Shown here: in pieces, positions 18,002-27,234 of the stretch
How the letters are laid out: each line of letters opens with the position of its first letter
Position numbering within the stretch: the stretch's first letter is position 1
Assembly (NCBI RefSeq): GCF_030246945.1
Contig: NZ_CP126742.1
Span: 1,550,001-1,614,000, forward strand
DNA: 64,000 nucleotides
Source of the DNA: Microbacterium sp. zg-Y1090
GTDB taxonomy: Bacteria > Actinomycetota > Actinomycetes > Actinomycetales > Microbacteriaceae
Reading direction: 5' to 3'
Position numbers and translations under genes: made by a program
The notes under the pieces: generated by a model
The model's database searches: none
Told to the model about the DNA's origin: nothing
The model's input: only the letters and a program-made list of their open reading frames with translations

Positions 18002-19228
18002 TCAGTCGACGAGCGCGTAGCCCTCCTCGCCGTGCACGACGGTGTCGACACCGGCGATCTCGTCCTCGTTCTTGATGCGGAAGCCGAGGGTCTTCTGGAT
18101 CGCGAAGCCGAGGATGCCGGCGACGACGAAGGAGTAGACCAGCACGCCCACCGCGGCGATCACCTGGATGATCAGCTGCTCGGCGTTGCCGCCGACGAAC
18201 AGGCCGGTCTCGGTGGCGAAGAAGCCGAGGTAGATGGTGCCGATGAGGCCACCGACGAGGTGGATGCCGACCACGTCGAGGGAGTCGTCGAAGCCGAGCT
18301 TCCACTTCAGCTCGACGGCCAGGGCGCAGACGGCACCGGAGACGACACCGAGGAGCAGGGCCCAGCCCGGCGTCAGGTTGGCGCAGGCGGGGGTGATGGC
18401 GACGAGACCCGCGACGGCGCCGGACGCGGCACCGATCGACGTGGCCTTGCCGTCTTTCAGCTTCTCGATGACGACCCAGCCGAGCACAGCGGCGGCGGTC
18501 GCGCCGATGGTGTTGATGCCGATGAGGCCGACCCCGGCCATGTCCTCCGAGAGCCACTCAGCGCCGGCGTTGAACCCGAACCAGCCGAACCACAGGATCG
18601 CAGCACCGAGCATCACCAGCGGCACGTTGTGCGGCTTGTGGATGCCCTTCTGGAAGCCGATGCGCTTGCCCAGCACCAGGGCGAGGGCCAGAGCCGCCGC
18701 ACCGGCGTTGATGTGCACCGCGGTGCCACCGGCGTAGTCGATCACCTCGGTGCCGAAGCCCATGCTCGAGCCGAGGTTGAAGATCCAGCCACCGCCCCAG
18801 ACCCACGCGGCGACCGGGAAGTAGACGATCGTCGCCCAGAGGCCCGCGAACAGCATCCAGGAGCCGAACTTGGCGCGGTCGGCGATGGCGCCGGAGATGA
18901 GCGCGACCGTGATGATCGCGAACGTGGAGCCGAATGCCACACCGATCAGCGAGGTGTTGGCGTCGTCACCGGAAGCGAGGCCGCTGAGGGCGAAGTCGCT
19001 GAACGGGTTGCCCGCGAACTCCCACGGGCTGCCGACCGCGCTCATGTTGTAGCCGTACAGGATCCACAGCACGCTGATGAGTCCGAGTGCGCCGAAGCTC
19101 ATCATCATCATGCTGACGACACTCTTGGCCTTGACCAGACCGCCGTAGAAGAAGGCGACACCGGGCGTCATGAAAAGCACGAGCGCGGTGGCCATGATCC
19201 CCCAGGCGATGTTGCCGGGTGCGTCCAT
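18002..19228 (-). CDS. amtB: Ammonium transporter AmtB
   Basis: A 408-residue Amt/Mep/Rh channel with about 11 membrane segments that brings ammonium into the cell. The pore histidines are in AVHINAGAAAL (about residue 167) and VGIHLVGGLIG (about 318); GVAFFYGGLVKAKS near the N-terminus is a family signature. There is no glnK gene beside it. A GlnR-type box 114 nt upstream suggests induction under nitrogen limitation, shared with glnA at the other end of the window. Confidence 0.96.
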   Translation of the reverse strand: MDAPGNIAWGIMATALVLFMTPGVAFFYGGLVKAKSVVSMMMMSFGALGLISVLWILYGYNMSAVGSPWEFAGNPFSDFALSGLASGDDANTSLIGVAFGSTFAIITVALISGAIADRAKFGSWMLFAGLWATIVYFPVAAWVWGGGWIFNLGSSMGFGTEVIDYAGGTAVHINAGAAALALALVLGKRIGFQKGIHKPHNVPLVMLGAAILWFGWFGFNAGAEWLSEDMAGVGLIGINTIGATAAAVLGWVVIEKLKDGKATSIGAASGAVAGLVAITPACANLTPGWALLLGVVSGAVCALAVELKWKLGFDDSLDVVGIHLVGGLIGTIYLGFFATETGLFVGGNAEQLIIQVIAAVGVLVYSFVVAGILGFAIQKTLGFRIKNEDEIAGVDTVVHGEEGYALVD

Positions 19229-19341
19229 AGGTGTTACCTCACATTGATCAGTGACAGGGACACGTCTCGGCTGGGTACGGGTTCGCCGCGGCGTGTTCGC
19301 CCAGTCTCCTCATGCGCCGTTTCTGACACCGTGCAGGTCGT

Positions 19342-19357
19342 GTTTCGGGGCCGTTAC
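19342..19357 (-). promoter_or_regulatory. GlnR-type box upstream of amtB
   Basis: The minus strand reads GTAAC-GGCCCC-GAAAC, an exact match to the actinobacterial GlnR pattern gTnAC-n6-GaAAC. A second, poorer half-site pair (GAAAC-n6-TTTAC) lies 15 bp further upstream at 19373-19388, so two dimers may bind. The site is within the 189-bp gap between amtB and the zapE 3' end. Confidence 0.65.
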
Positions 19358-19417
19358 GCCCGGGCATCCCCGGTAAACATCACGTTTCGGGAAGCCGCGA
19401 ACGCGCTCCCGGAACCC

Positions 19418-20446
19418 TCAGGAGTGAGTGAGAGCGACCAGCCGCGAGATCGCGCGGAGGTACTTCTTGCGGTAGCCGCCGGCGAGCATGTCCTCGCCGA
19501 ACACGCCGTCGAGGGCGACACCCGTGGCGCGGATGGGGATCTGCGCGTCGTACGCGCGGTCGACGAAGGCGACGAACCGTAGCGCCGCGGACTGGTCCTC
19601 GAGCTGCACCACATCGCGGAGGCCGACCGTGTCGACGCCCTCGATCAGCCGGATGTAGCGGGAGGGGTGCACGCTCGCGAGGTGCGCCACGACAGCGGAG
19701 AAATCGTCGTCGGACACGGTCCCGGCGGCCGCGGCATCCGTCATCGCCTGCGCATAGCCGGCGTCGTCGAGCACGACGGCGTGCCCGTCGACCGCGCGCT
19801 GACGGTAGTCGGTGCCGTCGATGCGCATCGTCTGGAAGCTCTCGGACATCGCGTGGATCTCGCGCAGGAAGTCCTGAGCGGCGAACCGTCCCTCCCCGAG
19901 CGCATTCGGCGGGGTGTTCGACGTCGCAGCGAGGCGCGTGCCGGATGCCACCAGCTCCCCCAGCAGCCGCGTCATCACCATCGTGTCGCCGGGGTCGTCG
20001 AGTTCGAACTCGTCGATGCACAGCAGTTCGGAGCCGCGGAAGAGCTCGACGGTCTTCTGGTAGCCCAGGGCGCCGACCAGTGCGGTGTACTCGATGAACG
20101 AGCCGAAGTACTTCCGGCGGGCGGGCACGGCGTGGTAGATCGCGGCCAGCAGGTGCGTCTTGCCGACGCCGAAGCCGCCGTCGAGGTAGACGCCGGGCTT
20201 GAGCTCCGGGGTCTTCTTCGCCCGGCGGAAGAACCCGCCGCGGGCTGCGGGCCCGCCACCGCCGGCGAACGCGGTGAGGGTCTCCTTCGCCTCCTGCTGC
20301 GAGGGGTAGGCCTCATCGGCGCGGTAGGTGTCGAAGGTGGCGTCGGCGAACTGCGGCGGCGGGACGAGGGAGGCGACCATCTGATCACCGGTGACCTGGG
20401 GCTGGCGTTCGCTCAGATGCACGATGCCCGTGCCGGTGGTGGTCAT
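19418..20446 (-). CDS. zapE: AFG1/ZapE-family cell division ATPase
   Basis: A 342-residue P-loop ATPase of the AFG1-like family; in E. coli ZapE associates with the Z-ring. Walker A GFGVGKTH is at 91-98, Walker B LLCIDEFEL at 141-149, and the sensor-like ATSNTPP is near 175. The ATG lies 8 nt after TAGGAT (20455-20460, minus strand), so the mRNA may be leaderless. The division role is carried over from proteobacteria and has not been read from the sequence. Confidence 0.88.
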   Translation of the reverse strand: MTTTGTGIVHLSERQPQVTGDQMVASLVPPPQFADATFDTYRADEAYPSQQEAKETLTAFAGGGGPAARGGFFRRAKKTPELKPGVYLDGGFGVGKTHLLAAIYHAVPARRKYFGSFIEYTALVGALGYQKTVELFRGSELLCIDEFELDDPGDTMVMTRLLGELVASGTRLAATSNTPPNALGEGRFAAQDFLREIHAMSESFQTMRIDGTDYRQRAVDGHAVVLDDAGYAQAMTDAAAAGTVSDDDFSAVVAHLASVHPSRYIRLIEGVDTVGLRDVVQLEDQSAALRFVAFVDRAYDAQIPIRATGVALDGVFGEDMLAGGYRKKYLRAISRLVALTHS

Positions 20447-20488
20447 GGGTGTCGATCCTAGTCGCGGGGTGGACAGCGGGAGACCGGA

Positions 20489-21712
20489 TCAGCTGTGCGC
20501 TGCAGGCTCCGCGGCGGTCAGACCATGCGCGCGCAGCCACCGGGTGATGCGGTCGTTCCAGCGCTGCTGGTCGTAGTTCCACAGCTTCGCGTGCCGCGCG
20601 ACCTCGAACACCTCGAACTCCACGAGGTCGGGCCGGGCCACGAGCAGATCGTGCGATGCGTCGGAGGGGACGAAGCCGTCGTCGTCACTGTGGAGGATGA
20701 GGATGGGATGCCGCAGCTCGCCCGCCCGTGCGACGACGTCGAGCTTGTCGAACGGGATCGGCCCGCCTGCACGCGTGACCGCACCCGCCCACTCGGTGCC
20801 GAGCGCACCGAGGGCCAGCTGGGTGACGGGGCCGGGCACTTTGAGTTTCTTGGCCTGATAGTCCAGCACGATCCGCCAGTCCACGACCGGCGATTCGAGC
20901 ACGACGCCCGCGATGAGGTCGCCGTGGGGAGAGTTCAGCTCGACCTGCAGGGCGATCGCGCCGCCCATCGACCACCCCATCAGCACCACGCGACGCGCGC
21001 CGTGACGGCGGGCGAAGCCGAGCGCGGCATCGATGTCACGCCATTCGGTGGCGCCCAGCGTGTAGGTGCCGGTGCGGCTGCGCGGGCCCTCGCCGTCGTT
21101 GCGGTACGCCACGATCAGCGACGTGATGCCGGCGGCGTGGAAGACGGGCACGGCGCGCAGGCATTCCGCGCGGGTCGTGCCACGGCCGTGCACCTGGACG
21201 ACCCAGGTGTCACCGGGGCCGGCGGCGGGGAAGAGCCAGGCCGGGCACGGCCCGATCGGACCGCCGATGAGTTCGTCGGTGAACGGCAGCTGCAGCTGCG
21301 CCGGATCGTCGTAGTACCAACCCGAGAAGGCAGCCTGCGGCGCCAATCGCGACTCCGCCGGCACGTGCGTGAGCAGCTTGCGGGTGACGGTGCCCGCGTC
21401 TTCGCCGAGCACCGACCCCAGCTTGAGGTAGGGCGCCGTGCCGCTGGTGAACAGCCCATACCGGCCCGGCAGCTCGGTGTCGGCGGTGCGCGTGAGGGTG
21501 ATCGTCTGCGCCGCGGCGTCGACGTCGACGATGGTCGTGTCGGGGACGCGACCGGCGGGGGTCACGACGCGGCGCGCCATGCGAACCGCCAGAACGCCCA
21601 TCGTCGCGAGGACGCCGCTGAGCGCGGTGGCGAGGAAGACGAGAACGCCTCCGACCACGGCGGGGGCGGTGAGAGAGGCGCCGGGCGGGACGGCGCGCCT
21701 GGAAGCCATCAT
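20489..21712 (-). CDS. Membrane-anchored alpha/beta hydrolase
   Basis: A 407-residue protein with an N-terminal membrane segment (about 15-45), a region of about 120 residues without a known motif, and a C-terminal alpha/beta-hydrolase domain. The nucleophile is S248 in GWSMGG; HSDDDGFVPSDAS supplies a likely acid, and the VFEVARHAKLWNYD segment holds the histidine. The oxyanion region VQVHGRGTTRAE precedes. The substrate is unknown. It shares a short promoter gap with the divergent DUF3000 gene. Confidence 0.82.
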   Translation of the reverse strand: MMASRRAVPPGASLTAPAVVGGVLVFLATALSGVLATMGVLAVRMARRVVTPAGRVPDTTIVDVDAAAQTITLTRTADTELPGRYGLFTSGTAPYLKLGSVLGEDAGTVTRKLLTHVPAESRLAPQAAFSGWYYDDPAQLQLPFTDELIGGPIGPCPAWLFPAAGPGDTWVVQVHGRGTTRAECLRAVPVFHAAGITSLIVAYRNDGEGPRSRTGTYTLGATEWRDIDAALGFARRHGARRVVLMGWSMGGAIALQVELNSPHGDLIAGVVLESPVVDWRIVLDYQAKKLKVPGPVTQLALGALGTEWAGAVTRAGGPIPFDKLDVVARAGELRHPILILHSDDDGFVPSDASHDLLVARPDLVEFEVFEVARHAKLWNYDQQRWNDRITRWLRAHGLTAAEPAAHS

Positions 21713-21737
21713 GGTGCGCTCACTCTAGTCTGTCGAC

Positions 21738-22328
21738 GTGGATGATCCGCGCCCTCCGGAGGGGCCCCTCACGTTCGCCGAAGCGGTGGACCGGGTGCGT
21801 TCGCTGACGTTCCGTTCCGACTTCGTCGTGCGGGAGATTCCCGCGCCCGGCGGCCTCGCCCCCGACGCCATCGCCCTCGCCGGCGACGTGCGTCCGCAGG
21901 AGCACGGCGTGGACTCTCCCTACGGCACCGGCCGGTTCATCCTGCTGCACGACGACGCCGGCGTCGCCGCCTGGGGCGGGGCGTGGCGCATCGTCTGCTT
22001 CGCGCAGGCCCCGCTGGAGACCGAGATCGGAACCGATCCGCTGCTGGCCGACGTGGCGTGGTCCTGGCTCGTCGACGCGCTGGACGCCCGCGGCGCCCGC
22101 TACGACGCGGCATCCGGCACCGCCACCAAGACCCTCTCGAAGGGGTTCGGCACCCTGGCGGACCAGGGCGACGGCGCACAGATCGAGTTGCGCGCCTCCT
22201 GGTCGCCGGCCGGCGACGTCGCGCACCACGTGCAGGCGTGGGCAGAATTGACGTGCATGTTGGCGGGACTGCCGCCAGGGTCGGAGGAAATCGCTGTGTT
22301 CGGACCGCGCCGGAGCGCCCGTGGCTGA
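21738..22328 (+). CDS. DUF3000 domain protein
   Basis: A 196-residue actinobacterial protein of the DUF3000 family, function unknown. It is soluble and acidic, with the conserved-looking PQEHGVDSPYGTGRFILLHD and WAELTCMLAGLPPGSE. The GTG at 21738 is 6 nt after TAGTCT (21726-21731), indicating a leaderless mRNA. Its 3' end overlaps the RNase D-like gene by 8 bp, the usual pairing in Microbacteriaceae. Confidence 0.85.
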   Translation: MDDPRPPEGPLTFAEAVDRVRSLTFRSDFVVREIPAPGGLAPDAIALAGDVRPQEHGVDSPYGTGRFILLHDDAGVAAWGGAWRIVCFAQAPLETEIGTDPLLADVAWSWLVDALDARGARYDAASGTATKTLSKGFGTLADQGDGAQIELRASWSPAGDVAHHVQAWAELTCMLAGLPPGSEEIAVFGPRRSARG

Positions 22329-23517
22329 GTATCGGGTCATCGAGGACGCCGAAGGGCTGGCCGCCGCCTGTGCGGCGCTGACCGCGGGTCACGGGCCGGT
22401 GGCCGTCGACGTCGAGCGGGCCAGCGGTTTCCGCTACTCGCAGCGCGCCTACCTCGTTCAGGTGTTCCGGCGGGATGCCGGGGTGTTCCTTTTCGACCCG
22501 CCCGCGATCGGCGACATGACCCAGCTGCAGCGTGCGATCGGCGGCGAGGAGTGGGTGCTGCACGCCGCCAGCCAGGACCTGCCGTCGCTGCGTGAGATCG
22601 GCCTCGAGCCGCCGTCGATCTTCGACACCGAACTGGCGGCGCGCCTCCTCGGCCACGAGCGCGTGGGCCTGGGTGCCGTGGTCGAGGACACCCTGGGCAT
22701 CACCCTCGACAAGGCGCATTCCGCGGCCGACTGGTCGACCCGCCCACTCCCGCAGGCCTGGCTGGAGTATGCCGCGCTCGACGTGCTGCTGCTCGTCGAC
22801 GTGCGCGACGCGCTGGCGGCCGAGCTCGACGAGCAGGGCAAGACGGCGCTGGCCGCGGAAGAGTTCCAGGCGGTGCTCGACCGCGCGCCGAAGCCTCCCC
22901 GCGAGGACCCGTGGCGCCGGCTGAGCGGCTTGCACACCGTGCGCGGACGCCGTTCGCTCGCCGTCGCCCGGGCCCTGTGGACCGCGCGGGAGGAATATGC
23001 CCGGGAGCAGGACGTGTCTCCCGGCCGGCTCGTCCCCGACCGCTCCCTGGTCGCCGCCGTCCTCGCCGATCCCGCGAGCAAGCAGGAACTGTCCAAGCTG
23101 AAGGACTTCACCGGCCGCGCCAGCCGCTCGCAGCTGGACCGCTGGTGGGCGGCGATCGAGGCGGGCCGCGCGGACACCGCCCTGCCGCCGGAGCGCGTCA
23201 CCGGGGACAGCATGCCGCCGCCGCGCGCGTGGGCGGACCGCAACCCGGCCGCCGACGCGCGCCTGAAGGCCGCACGCCCCGCCGTGGAGCAGGTCGCAGC
23301 AGACCTCGGGATGCCGATGGAGAACCTCCTCACACCCGACACGCTGCGCCGCGTGGCGTGGTCGCCGCCCGCGGAGGTCGACGTGGCATCCATCGGTCAG
23401 GCCCTCGCCGACCTGGGTGCCCGTCGCTGGCAGATTGAACGGACTGCACAGGTGATCACCGACGCATTTGTGCGTTCCGTGCAAGCAGCGTCGGGCGAGC
23501 CGGAAAACGCTTCGTAG
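22321..23517 (+). CDS. rnd: RNase D-like 3'-5' exonuclease with HRDC domain
   Basis: A 398-residue protein with an N-terminal DEDD exonuclease domain: the first acidic pair is in VAVDVERASGFRYSQ (about 22-36), the second in HAASQDLPSLREIGL (about 81-95), and the third in WLEYAALDVLLLVD. It is followed by an HRDC domain and a C-terminal helical region. It probably trims stable RNAs such as tRNA 3' ends. The GTG start lies inside the end of the DUF3000 gene, so translation is coupled. Confidence 0.88.
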   Translation: MAEYRVIEDAEGLAAACAALTAGHGPVAVDVERASGFRYSQRAYLVQVFRRDAGVFLFDPPAIGDMTQLQRAIGGEEWVLHAASQDLPSLREIGLEPPSIFDTELAARLLGHERVGLGAVVEDTLGITLDKAHSAADWSTRPLPQAWLEYAALDVLLLVDVRDALAAELDEQGKTALAAEEFQAVLDRAPKPPREDPWRRLSGLHTVRGRRSLAVARALWTAREEYAREQDVSPGRLVPDRSLVAAVLADPASKQELSKLKDFTGRASRSQLDRWWAAIEAGRADTALPPERVTGDSMPPPRAWADRNPAADARLKAARPAVEQVAADLGMPMENLLTPDTLRRVAWSPPAEVDVASIGQALADLGARRWQIERTAQVITDAFVRSVQAASGEPENAS

Positions 23518-23590
23518 GTTCAGCCCAACCGATTCCTGCCGGTTCCCGGGTCTTCCTAGGCTGGCGGAAATCCCTATTTTTGGAGGCAGA

Positions 23591-24796
23591 GTGGCCGAGA
23601 TTTCGGACGTCTTCTTCGTCGATGGCATGCGGACCCCGTTCGGGCGCGCCGGCGAAAAAGGCATGTACTGGAACACCCGCTCCGATGACCTCGCCGTCAA
23701 GGCGACCATCGGGCTGATGGAACGAAACCCGAATGTTCCCGCGGACCGCATCGACGACGTCGCCATCGCCGCGACGAGCCAGACCGGCGACCAGGGGCTG
23801 ACCCTCGGACGATCGGTGGCGATCCTGGCCGGGCTGCCGCAGACGGTCCCCGGCTTCGCGATCGACCGCATGTGCGCGGGCGCCATGACGAGCGTCACCA
23901 CCATGGCCGGCTCCATCGGCTACGGCATGTACGACGTGGCCCTCGCCGGCGGCGTAGAGCACATGGGCCACCACCCCATCGGCACCAACGCCGACCCCAA
24001 CCCGCGCTTCGTGGCGGAGAAGATGGTCGACCCGGGCGCCCTCAACATGGGCGTCACGGCAGAGCGCATCTTCGACCGGTTCCCGCACCTCACCAAGGAG
24101 CGCTCCGACCGCTACGGCATGCTGAGCCAGCACAAGCTGCAGGCCGCCTACGACGCCGGCAAGATCCAGCCCGACCTGGTGCCCGTCGCGATCAAGGGTG
24201 CCGACGGCGCCTGGGGCCTGGCCACGGCCGACGAAGGCCGCCGTCCGCAGACGACCATGGAGGACCTGGCGAACCTGAAGACGCCCTTCCGTCCGCACGG
24301 GCGGGTCACCGCCGGCACCTCGTCGCCGCTGACCGACGGGGCGACGATGTCGCTGCTCGCCGGCGGCCGTGCGGTGAAGGAGCTGGGACTGGCGCCCAAG
24401 ATGCGCCTGGTCTCGTTCGCCTTCGCCGGCGTGCAGCCGGAGATCATGGGCATCGGCCCCATCCCCTCCACGGAGAAGGCGCTGCGCAAGGCAGGCCTCG
24501 ACATCTCCGACATCGGGCTGTTCGAGCTCAACGAAGCGTTCGCGATCCAGGTGATCTCGCTGCTGGACCATTTCGGCATCGCCGACGACGACCCGCGCGT
24601 CAACCCCTGGGGCGGCGCCATCGCCGTCGGTCACCCGCTCGCGGCATCCGGCGTGCGCCTCATGATCCAGCTCGCCGCCCAGTTCGCCGAGCGCCCCGAC
24701 GTGCGCTACGGACTGACCGCGATGTGCGTCGGCCTCGGCCAGGGCGGCTCGGTCATCTGGGAGAACCCCCACTACGACGGCAAGAAGAAGAAGTAG
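23591..24796 (+). CDS. fadA: Acetyl-CoA acyltransferase (3-ketoacyl-CoA thiolase)
   Basis: A 401-residue thiolase that cleaves 3-ketoacyl-CoA in the last step of beta-oxidation. The acyl-carrying cysteine is C95 in DRMCAGAMTS; NEAFAIQ, the histidine in AVGHPLAASG and the second cysteine in TAMCVGLGQGG complete the active site. The GTG at 23591 has GGAGG 4 nt upstream (23582-23586). The multifunctional partner gene begins 8 bp downstream, so the pair acts as a FadA-FadB unit. Confidence 0.94.
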   Translation: MAEISDVFFVDGMRTPFGRAGEKGMYWNTRSDDLAVKATIGLMERNPNVPADRIDDVAIAATSQTGDQGLTLGRSVAILAGLPQTVPGFAIDRMCAGAMTSVTTMAGSIGYGMYDVALAGGVEHMGHHPIGTNADPNPRFVAEKMVDPGALNMGVTAERIFDRFPHLTKERSDRYGMLSQHKLQAAYDAGKIQPDLVPVAIKGADGAWGLATADEGRRPQTTMEDLANLKTPFRPHGRVTAGTSSPLTDGATMSLLAGGRAVKELGLAPKMRLVSFAFAGVQPEIMGIGPIPSTEKALRKAGLDISDIGLFELNEAFAIQVISLLDHFGIADDDPRVNPWGGAIAVGHPLAASGVRLMIQLAAQFAERPDVRYGLTAMCVGLGQGGSVIWENPHYDGKKKK

Positions 24797-24804
24797 GACC
24801 CGCG

Positions 24805-26958
24805 ATGACCGATTACGAATCGATCGACTTCTCCCCGATCCTCTCCCCCGCAGCGACCGACGGCGAGGTCGTCACGCACTCGCCCGTGCGCGACATCACG
24901 CTGCCCAGCGGCAGGGTGCTCGCCCTGATCACGCTCGACAACGGGCGCGACCACAACCGGCCCAACACCCTGGGCCCGGCCACCCTCGCGGAGCTCGGTG
25001 AGACCCTCGCCGGTCTCACGGCGCGCGCGGCCGCCGGAGAGATCCAGGCGGTGGGCATCACCGGCAAGCAGTACATCCTCGCCGCCGGCGCCGACCTGTC
25101 CGACATCTCCCGTCTCGGCTCCAAGGACGACGCGCGCCTGGTCGCGCAGTTCGGCCACAAGGTGATCGGCGCCCTGGGCGACCTCGGCGTCCCCTCGTTC
25201 GCCTTCGTGAACGGACTGGCGCTCGGCGGCGGGCTCGAGATCGCGCTGAACTCCACCTACCGCACCGTCGACGCGTCGGCCGCGGCGATCGCGCTTCCCG
25301 AGGTCTTCCTCGGGATCATCCCCGGCTGGGGCGGCGCCTACCTGCTGCCGAACCTGATCGGCATCGAGAACGCCCTCGAGGTCGTCATCTCCAACCCGCT
25401 CAAGCAGAACCGCATGCTCAAGCCGCAGCAGGCGTTCGACCTCGGCATCATGGACGCCATCTTCCCGGCGGCGAACTACCTCGAGAACTCGCTGCAGTGG
25501 GCAGACGGCGTGCTCGCCGGCTCGGTGAAGGTCACCCGCAAGAACGAGCCGGGCAAGATGGAGCGCCTCACCAAGTGGCCCATCGCGATCAAGATGGCCC
25601 GGGGCATGCTCGAGTCGAAGATCGGCACCGTCCCGCGCTCGCCGTACGTCGCACTGGACCTGCTGGACAAGGCGAAGAGCGGCACCAAGGCCGAGGGCTT
25701 CGCCCGCGAGGACGAGGCACTGGCCGAGCTCATCACCGGCGACCAGTTCGCGGCATCCATGTACGCGTTCGATCTCGTGCAGAAGCGTGCCAAGCGCCCC
25801 GTGGGCGCGCCCGACAAGCAGCTGGCCAAGAAGGTCACGAAGGTCGGCATCATCGGTGCCGGGCTCATGGCGAGCCAGTTCGCCCTGCTGTTCGTGCGTC
25901 GCCTGCAGGTGCCGGTGCTCATCACCGACCTCGACCAGGCGCGCGTGGACAAGGGTGTGGCGTACATCCACGAGGAGATCGGCAAGCTCGAGGCGAAGGG
26001 TCGACTCGACGCCGACGCGGCGAACCGGCTGCGCGCGCTCGTGCGCGGCACGACCGACAAGACCGAGTTCGCCGACTGCGACTTCGTCATCGAGGCGGTG
26101 TTCGAGGAGCTCGGTGTCAAGCAGCAGGTGTTCGGCGAGATCGAGAAGATCATCGCCGAGGACGCCATCCTCGCCACCAACACCTCCTCGCTGTCGGTGG
26201 AGGAGATCGGCGCGACCCTCGCCCACCCCGAGCGCCTGGTCGGGTTCCACTTCTTCAACCCGGTGGCGGTCATGCCGCTCATCGAGATCGTGAAGACCCC
26301 GCACACCGCCGACGCCGCACTGTCGACGGCGTTCGTCGTCGCCAAGGGACTGGGCAAGAACGCTGTGCTCACCGCCGACGCCCCCGGGTTCGTCGTGAAC
26401 CGCCTGCTCGCCAAGGTGATGGGCGAGGCGGCCCGCGCCGTCTACGAGGGCACTCCCCTGATGACGGTGGAGAAGGCCTTCGCCCCGCTCGGCCTGCCGA
26501 TGACACCGTTCCAGCTGATCGATCTGGTCGGCTGGAAAGTCGCGGCCCACGTGCAGGACACCATGGTCGCCGCCTTCCCCGACCGGTTCTACGCCAACGA
26601 GAACTTCCACGCTCTCGCGCAGCTGGAAGCCGTGGTGGAGAAGGACAAGGGCGGGCGCGTCTCCGGCTGGACGAAGCAGGCTGAGAAGGTGCTCAAGGGC
26701 GCCATCGGCTCCTCGCCGGCATCCCCCGACGAGATCCTCCGCCGCGTGCAGGACGGTCTGGCGCAGGAGATCCGCATCATGCTGGACGACGAAGTGGTAC
26801 CGGAGGTCGAGGACATCGACCTGTGCCTCATCCTCGGCGCCGGCTGGCCGTTCATCGACGGCGGCGCCTCGCCGTACCTCGACCGCGAGGGCGCGTCGGA
26901 GCGCGTGTTCGGCGACACGTTCCACCACCCGCCGATCCGAGGCATCGCGCACCGCTGA
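24805..26958 (+). CDS. fadB: Multifunctional beta-oxidation protein (hydratase/3-hydroxyacyl-CoA dehydrogenase)
   Basis: A 717-residue fusion enzyme. The N-terminal crotonase domain (NGLALGGGLEIALNSTYR, about 137-154) hydrates enoyl-CoA. The NAD-binding domain starts at KVGIIGAGLMASQFALL (about 347-363), and the C-terminal dehydrogenase domain contains VGFHFFNPVAVMPLIEI with the catalytic histidine. With the thiolase 8 bp upstream it forms the fatty-acid oxidation complex. A much longer open frame extends upstream on top of the thiolase gene; the ATG at 24805 is chosen because that extension is an out-of-frame shadow. Confidence 0.95.
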   Translation: MTDYESIDFSPILSPAATDGEVVTHSPVRDITLPSGRVLALITLDNGRDHNRPNTLGPATLAELGETLAGLTARAAAGEIQAVGITGKQYILAAGADLSDISRLGSKDDARLVAQFGHKVIGALGDLGVPSFAFVNGLALGGGLEIALNSTYRTVDASAAAIALPEVFLGIIPGWGGAYLLPNLIGIENALEVVISNPLKQNRMLKPQQAFDLGIMDAIFPAANYLENSLQWADGVLAGSVKVTRKNEPGKMERLTKWPIAIKMARGMLESKIGTVPRSPYVALDLLDKAKSGTKAEGFAREDEALAELITGDQFAASMYAFDLVQKRAKRPVGAPDKQLAKKVTKVGIIGAGLMASQFALLFVRRLQVPVLITDLDQARVDKGVAYIHEEIGKLEAKGRLDADAANRLRALVRGTTDKTEFADCDFVIEAVFEELGVKQQVFGEIEKIIAEDAILATNTSSLSVEEIGATLAHPERLVGFHFFNPVAVMPLIEIVKTPHTADAALSTAFVVAKGLGKNAVLTADAPGFVVNRLLAKVMGEAARAVYEGTPLMTVEKAFAPLGLPMTPFQLIDLVGWKVAAHVQDTMVAAFPDRFYANENFHALAQLEAVVEKDKGGRVSGWTKQAEKVLKGAIGSSPASPDEILRRVQDGLAQEIRIMLDDEVVPEVEDIDLCLILGAGWPFIDGGASPYLDREGASERVFGDTFHHPPIRGIAHR

Positions 26959-26973
26959 CGCGGCTGCCCGCAG

Positions 26974-27003
26974 GACGGCCCCGGGCTTCGGCTCGGGGCC
27001 GTC
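26974..27003 (+). terminator. Terminator of the fadAB operon, with the intergenic gap beyond
   Basis: A 10-bp perfect stem GACGGCCCCG / CGGGGCCGTC is topped by GGC-TTCG-GCT, a UUCG-type tetraloop, 15 nt after the fadB stop. The remaining gap to pepN (27004-27234) is GC-rich and shows no gene by eye; two GTGCAC/GTGCAC-like words are its only visible repeats. Confidence 0.8.
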
Positions 27004-27234
27004 TTCGCGTGTGCGCCCCTGTCCCTGTGCTCCCTGCAGGGCGACGGGCTCGTCGCGCCGCCGCGTGCACAGCGGCGGCGGCTCCGCGGGTGCGCGTGCA
27101 CAACGACGGGGATCGGCGCGGGAACACCCGCGACAGCTGCGGTCGCCAGGCGGAACCGCACGCTCTTCCGAGGTTGTGCACGCGCGGCACGCAAGGGGGC
27201 GCGCGGCCGCGTCGGCGGGGCCGTGCGCGGCCGG

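Noticed and set aside
23872..26958. A 1028-aa open frame reaching upstream of fadB
   Set aside because: Its first 311 residues are an Arg/His/Pro-rich shadow of the thiolase gene in another frame. The conserved protein begins at 24805 after the thiolase stop.
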